Below, piece by piece: positions 7,295-10,274 of a stretch of DNA of 10,274 bases. How positions within the stretch are numbered: the stretch's first letter is position 1; each line of letters opens with the position of its first letter. The notes beneath the pieces are model-generated. The model did not search any database. It was given only the letters and a program-made list of their open reading frames with translations, and had not been told where the DNA came from. This stretch comes from Euperipatoides rowelli (Eukaryota; Onychophora; Udeonychophora; Euonychophora; Peripatopsidae): assembly GCA_003024985.2 (NCBI GenBank), contig PXIH01S0001642.1, one strand, 5' to 3'. The translations under genes and the position numbers were made by a program.

Positions 7295-7380
7295 CCCTAG
7301 CTTTAACAGCTCGCCTCGGGTTTTTCCAAGTACGCTGCCCTTGTAACATCAAGGAACCTGGAAGACCACATAATGTGAAG
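7295..7380 (+). other. Hairpin-rich continuation downstream of the tandem units
   Basis: The higher G+C continues here. CCTTG, TAACAT, CAAGG form a hairpin near 7339-7354. AGACC plus ACAT can pair with ATGT plus GGTCT near 7363-7384 across a small bulge. A CTCGCCTCGG segment near 7311-7320 echoes the CCTCGG of the repeat unit. It may be the rest of the same retroelement, the upstream part if that element is on the minus strand. Confidence 0.35.
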
Positions 7381-7384
7381 GTCT

Positions 7385-8640
7385 GAAATTTGATAAAAAA
7401 AAAAAAAGGGTGAAGTGTACATTTTAAAATACCTGCGCAAAGAATAATATGACATATAATAAAGGCAGTGGTTTATAAAATAAATGTATGGGAAAATGAA
7501 ATAAAGATGAAATTTACAAAATAAACAAGTTCAGTCATCTGAACTTGTTTAATTATAGAAATGAAATTAGTAATAACATCATTTAAAAACATGAAATTAT
7601 TTATTTATGTAGGATCAAACGTGGTTGTTTTGGTCCTGGGACTACAGTCTGATTGTGCAATATGTGAGCACTGGAAAACTTTTATATACAATATTTTTAC
7701 AGAGATTTAATTTGGGTAGGGGGGGGGGGCAGAGGCTTTTCTGGTTGGAAAGGAAGTGTTGTTTTGTGATTTCTATTATGTTTTTTTTTTGAGTAAAGAG
7801 AAACAGGTTATTATTTTTTATTTATAGTCCTAACTCTCAATCAAAACTGAACCCTAACTCCTGCAAAATATCATTAATTTGTAAAATAGAAACCTAAAAT
7901 TAGATGTAAATTAACTAAAAGTTGATTATTTTGTCCACTTTAATTTATCAGTACTGATGTCTAGCACTTAAAAATCAGGCTAAAATTTGTATCAGGAATA
8001 AACACCCAGTATACAGTATGTAAAAATCAAAATTAAAATGGCTGTATAAAAGCGACCCAAAATCAAAATTGAAACTATTAAAAATTTAATATTAAAATTA
8101 AAAATGTATTAAATATGAGTATTAATTAGATGTTTTAATCAAATTTGTTTTAAAAGTGAATTTTTATTTGTCTTTATGAGGGGGTGGGTGAATTCTGCAA
8201 TTTGGCTGAAACTTCATATTGAAAGATCAGCGAAAGTCATACAATTCCGATGTAACATTGATTGCTTCTAATGAAAAAAAGCTTTAAGTCAAGATCAAGG
8301 TATTACTTTGTCTTCCCTATTAATCAATCTGCTAGCAATTTAGCGTTGAAATGATTTCCCTCAACTTTTCACAGGTGAATTAAGTGTGAAAAAAGCATTT
8401 CTCCTAATACAAAAATAACACCAACACTAAGTAAAACTTCTAATTAAGAAAACGAATGTAAAAACTCCTGTGTTGAATGTTGCACTTGAAGAATAACTAA
8501 GTCGGGACTCGGGATTACGGTCATTTCCTTGCCTTTCCATACTGATAAAACTGTTAATATATTGATTTCATGCAGATCTTCTCTGCTTAGCGTTGAGTTA
8601 CATTTTTCCTTCGAGAATAAGAATATTTTAGAAATGAAGT
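7385..8640 (+). other. AT-rich stretch without recognisable gene
   Basis: Apart from the 7522-7551 hairpin it holds homopolymer tracts, including an 11-base G-run at 7719-7729. The minus-strand 116-codon frame at 8444-8794 extends from here into the inverted minisatellite units. It shows no known domain and its N-terminal half is made of minisatellite sequence, so I do not call it a gene. Confidence 0.45.
7522..7551 (+). other. Perfect 13-bp hairpin with TCAT loop
   Basis: TAAACAAGTTCAG pairs perfectly with CTGAACTTGTTTA across a 4-base TCAT loop. Pairing extends a further two base pairs beyond one mismatch. It stands alone in AT-rich DNA with no adjacent gene, so its role is unknown. A small foldback element or a retroelement 3' stem-loop are possibilities. 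Confidence 0.7.
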
Positions 8641-8808
8641 ACAGCGTTTTCATAGAAGTGCTTTCCTTGATGGTAAAAGCTCTCAAACGACTTTTTTGAA
8701 AACTTGCACACCACACACATAAATAATTATGACAAAAATATCTTAGAAAGTGTAGCACGGTATTTGAATAAAGTGTTTTGCTATAGTCTCTCACAAAGTG
8801 CAGAGAAA
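8641..8808 (-). repeat. Three diverged units of the ~60-bp minisatellite, inverted
   Basis: Read on the minus strand, 8808-8757 begins TTCTCTGCACTTTGTGAGAG and continues to CACTTTATTCAAATACCGTG, matching unit 3 at 2772-2830. A degraded unit follows (8756-8707). A third (8706-8641) carries GAGAGCTTTTACCATCAAGG then AAAGCACTTCTATGAAAACG, matching unit 4 at 2831-2894 at roughly three of four positions. Block order and spacing agree, so this is the same family in opposite orientation, about 5.6 kb away. The units here are shorter (about 50-66 bp) and have lost most of the internal hairpin. Confidence 0.6.
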
Positions 8809-10030
8809 TTTCTAAATACGAGTAATTGAAAATTTTATTTCTGCTTTCTATTCGATCACTCTGTGTTATTTCACTTTGAAAAATACGAAAATGAAATTTT
8901 TCTTGTAGGAGATAAAAAGCAGAAAGTAAATAATTGATTTTTTGGGAGTATATAATTCATGTATATGAAAAAATTATTGTAGTAGAACACAAATGGTGAT
9001 TAATTTAACGATATAATTTAACATTAAACAGAAATCTGTTCTCAATGTACAAGTGAAAGAAAATGTCATGTCTGCTAGCATTTGATCACTCTCTGTGCAC
9101 ATATTGTAATATACTTATAACAGAAGCACATATTTTATGCACTGAATGATCAAGTTAATATATGTTCATGCTTGTCACAAACTTCTCATCAAGCCTAATC
9201 ACTCCACATGATGCTTACTTTGATTTTAGACATTAACAGCTTCAATAGACATATGGTATATGAATTTTGATTTTAAAAATGATCTTATGCATCATAGTGT
9301 TCAGCATATTTATATTCTATAAAAAACATTTTGGGCCCACTACTGATTGCCAGTTTTCCCAGATTAAAAATACAATTTGTTCTGTTTAGATCACAGTTTA
9401 TAACTACACAGAATCAGAGGACTCAACCGCAGTTGACCTAATTGTCCACTATTAAATTACATAAAAAATCAAGTCAATAATGAAACATTTTGACAAGTGA
9501 TGTGATTATTTTAACTCAATTCATCAATAATCAACAATAAGATATTTATTAGTTCTATAACATTGATGCCTGTATATTTGTTCTTTGGTTAAATAAATAT
9601 GTTATGATCTGTGCATCAGTAGTGATCAAATGAGTGAGTGATCATATCTGTAGCAGATATGATGTTTTCTTCCACTGTACATTGGAAATGTGTTTACACT
9701 TTACATGGAATTTTGTCAAAAGAGTCTGTGCATCATTAATCTATGCAATTGTCATTCTTAATATTTTTTATCAAATATAAAGAATTTATTTATCACAAGG
9801 TAAAATGATGGGAACAGCAAGTTGTCAATCTATTAGGAGATTATGGAAGCCACAGATTTTGATTCTCATTTTCTTGAACAGTTATCAAAAATGAATATCA
9901 CTTTTAGTAAATATAAGGCAGTTGTAAAATAAATAAATCATTAAGAGTGAGAGATTCCACTATCTCTGAGAGCAGATTATTCTAAAGTTTCATTGATGAT
10001 AGAGCTGTTCCTGGTAGAGATGCTAACCAT
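8809..10030 (+). other. AT-rich stretch with isolated hairpins, no gene
   Basis: There is no plausible coding frame. An imperfect inverted repeat around TTTCTGCTTT (8838-8847 against 8915-8927 on the other strand) could make a ~100-bp foldback. GATCACTCT-type words recur at 8853, 9083 and, inverted, near 9620-9632. I cannot assign these to a family. Confidence 0.4.
9641..9663 (+). other. Perfect 10-bp hairpin with TAG loop
   Basis: ATCATATCTG pairs perfectly with CAGATATGAT across a 3-base TAG loop. It has no adjacent gene and no other copy in the window. Confidence 0.65.
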
Positions 10031-10040
10031 CTTTTATTTT

Positions 10041-10274
10041 GGAAAGGACAATCATTTCTTTCGGAAAGAACAATTTTTTTTTTTTTTTGGAAAGGACAAT
10101 TATTGTTTAGGAAAGGACAATCCCTTTTTTTGGAAAGGACAATCCTTTTTTTTTTTTTTTTTGGAAAGGACATTTATTTTTTTGGAAAGGACTTTTTTTT
10201 TTTTTTTTGAAAAAGACAATCATTTTTTGAAAAAGTCAATCTTTTTTTTGGAACGAACAATCCTTTTTTGAATA
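10041..10274 (+). repeat. GGAAAGGACAAT minisatellite with variable T-runs, continuing past the window
   Basis: Cores start at about 10041, 10063, 10089, 10110, 10132, 10163, 10184, 10209, 10229, 10250 and probably 10270. The basic period is 20-22 bp, and the longer spacings (25, 26, 31) are explained by lengthened T-runs. Core variants include GGAAAGAACAAT, GAAAAAGACAAT, GAAAAAGTCAAT and GGAACGAACAAT. Where the core is followed by CCTTT, AAAGGA, CAA, TCCTTT makes a small hairpin (10134-10148). Open frames on both strands across it (9982-10173 minus, 9993-10271 plus) encode only F- or K-rich repeats and are by-products. Confidence 0.85.

Larger units (their letters stand above)
6906..7346 (+). 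other. Doubtful 146-codon reading frame through the tandem units
   Basis: This frame starts at ATG 6906 and ends at TAA 7344-7346. Because the unit is 156 bp (52 codons), the same ~49-residue peptide appears twice, beginning Q-F-I-Y-L-D-E-C-K-P-Y and ending R-F-G-Q-L-R-N. The peptide has mixed composition and looks more protein-like than other frames in this window. However, most of its bases lie in perfect palindromes and in the A/B-box-like motifs, and the repeat also has the tail of a retroelement. There is no upstream gene context. I recognise no domain. The likelier explanation is a frame that happens to stay open through a structured non-coding repeat. A real short repeated protein is the alternative. 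Confidence 0.2.

Noticed and set aside
5362-7652. TGTAGTCCCAG in the hAT-like element and inverted near 7640-7652
   Set aside because: An 11-base match without extension is too weak to claim a second copy.
8444-8794. Minus-strand 116-codon frame
   Set aside because: Its first half is made of the inverted minisatellite units, whose counterparts at 2654-3030 contain stops and shifting unit lengths. No domain is recognisable.
9982-10271. Overlapping open frames on both strands (63 and 92 codons) near the right edge
   Set aside because: They consist only of translated GGAAAGGACAAT/T-run repeats; a minisatellite keeps frames open without coding.
1-10274. CRISPR array, bacterial operon or viral gene cluster
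   Set aside because: No regular repeat-spacer array, no ribosome-binding-site spacing, no compact coding and no recognisable viral protein were seen. The character is eukaryotic repeat DNA.

Overview
This window looks like non-coding, repeat-rich nuclear DNA from an animal, most likely an insect or other arthropod with a large AT-rich genome. The basis is high A+T throughout, long homopolymer runs, no dense gene array, a LINE-type retrotransposon end with an (AAAT)n tail, a hAT-type DNA transposon with 8-bp target duplications, and several mini-satellites. I recognise no intact host gene, no tRNA or rRNA gene, no CRISPR array and no bacterial operon features. The order or genus cannot be fixed from the sequence. 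Two single N bases (2081 and 5266) show this is a draft assembly.

Layout. Positions 1-487 hold the 3' end of a LINE: the last codons of its reverse-transcriptase ORF, a 3' UTR, a stem-loop and an (AAAT)n tail. A second copy of only the last ~94 bp of the same LINE lies at 2082-2175, with 74 bases before the tail identical to the first. A small GC-rich island of unknown identity follows at 2176-2325. Positions 2654-3030 hold a six-unit minisatellite of ~59-64 bp units whose CACTTTA motifs alternate in orientation and form hairpins. One further diverged unit lies near 4070-4130, and three lie in opposite orientation at 8641-8808. A possible decayed hAT end is at 4660-4710. A complete non-autonomous hAT-like element (447 bp) occupies 5183-5629, with imperfect inverted ends and 7/8-matching 8-bp flanks.

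The most structured part is 6868-7380. A 34-bp near-palindrome is followed by two tandem 156-bp units (148 bp identical) packed with perfect hairpins. Read on the plus strand, each unit has a tRNA-like A box, a B-box-like motif and a terminal T-run, as in a pol III SINE. Read on the minus strand, each ends in a hairpin plus a TAAATAAATAAAT tail, as in a LINE or SINE 3' end. The period is a multiple of three, so a 146-codon reading frame runs through both copies. I regard that frame as a by-product of the repeat, but it is the one place where a real repeated peptide cannot be excluded. The window ends in an array of GGAAAGGACAAT cores separated by variable T-runs (10041 to the end).

The remaining 300-bp-plus stretches are AT-rich with nothing I can identify. 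Nothing here looks like a co-operating gene system. The window is a record of successive mobile-element insertions and local tandem duplication.
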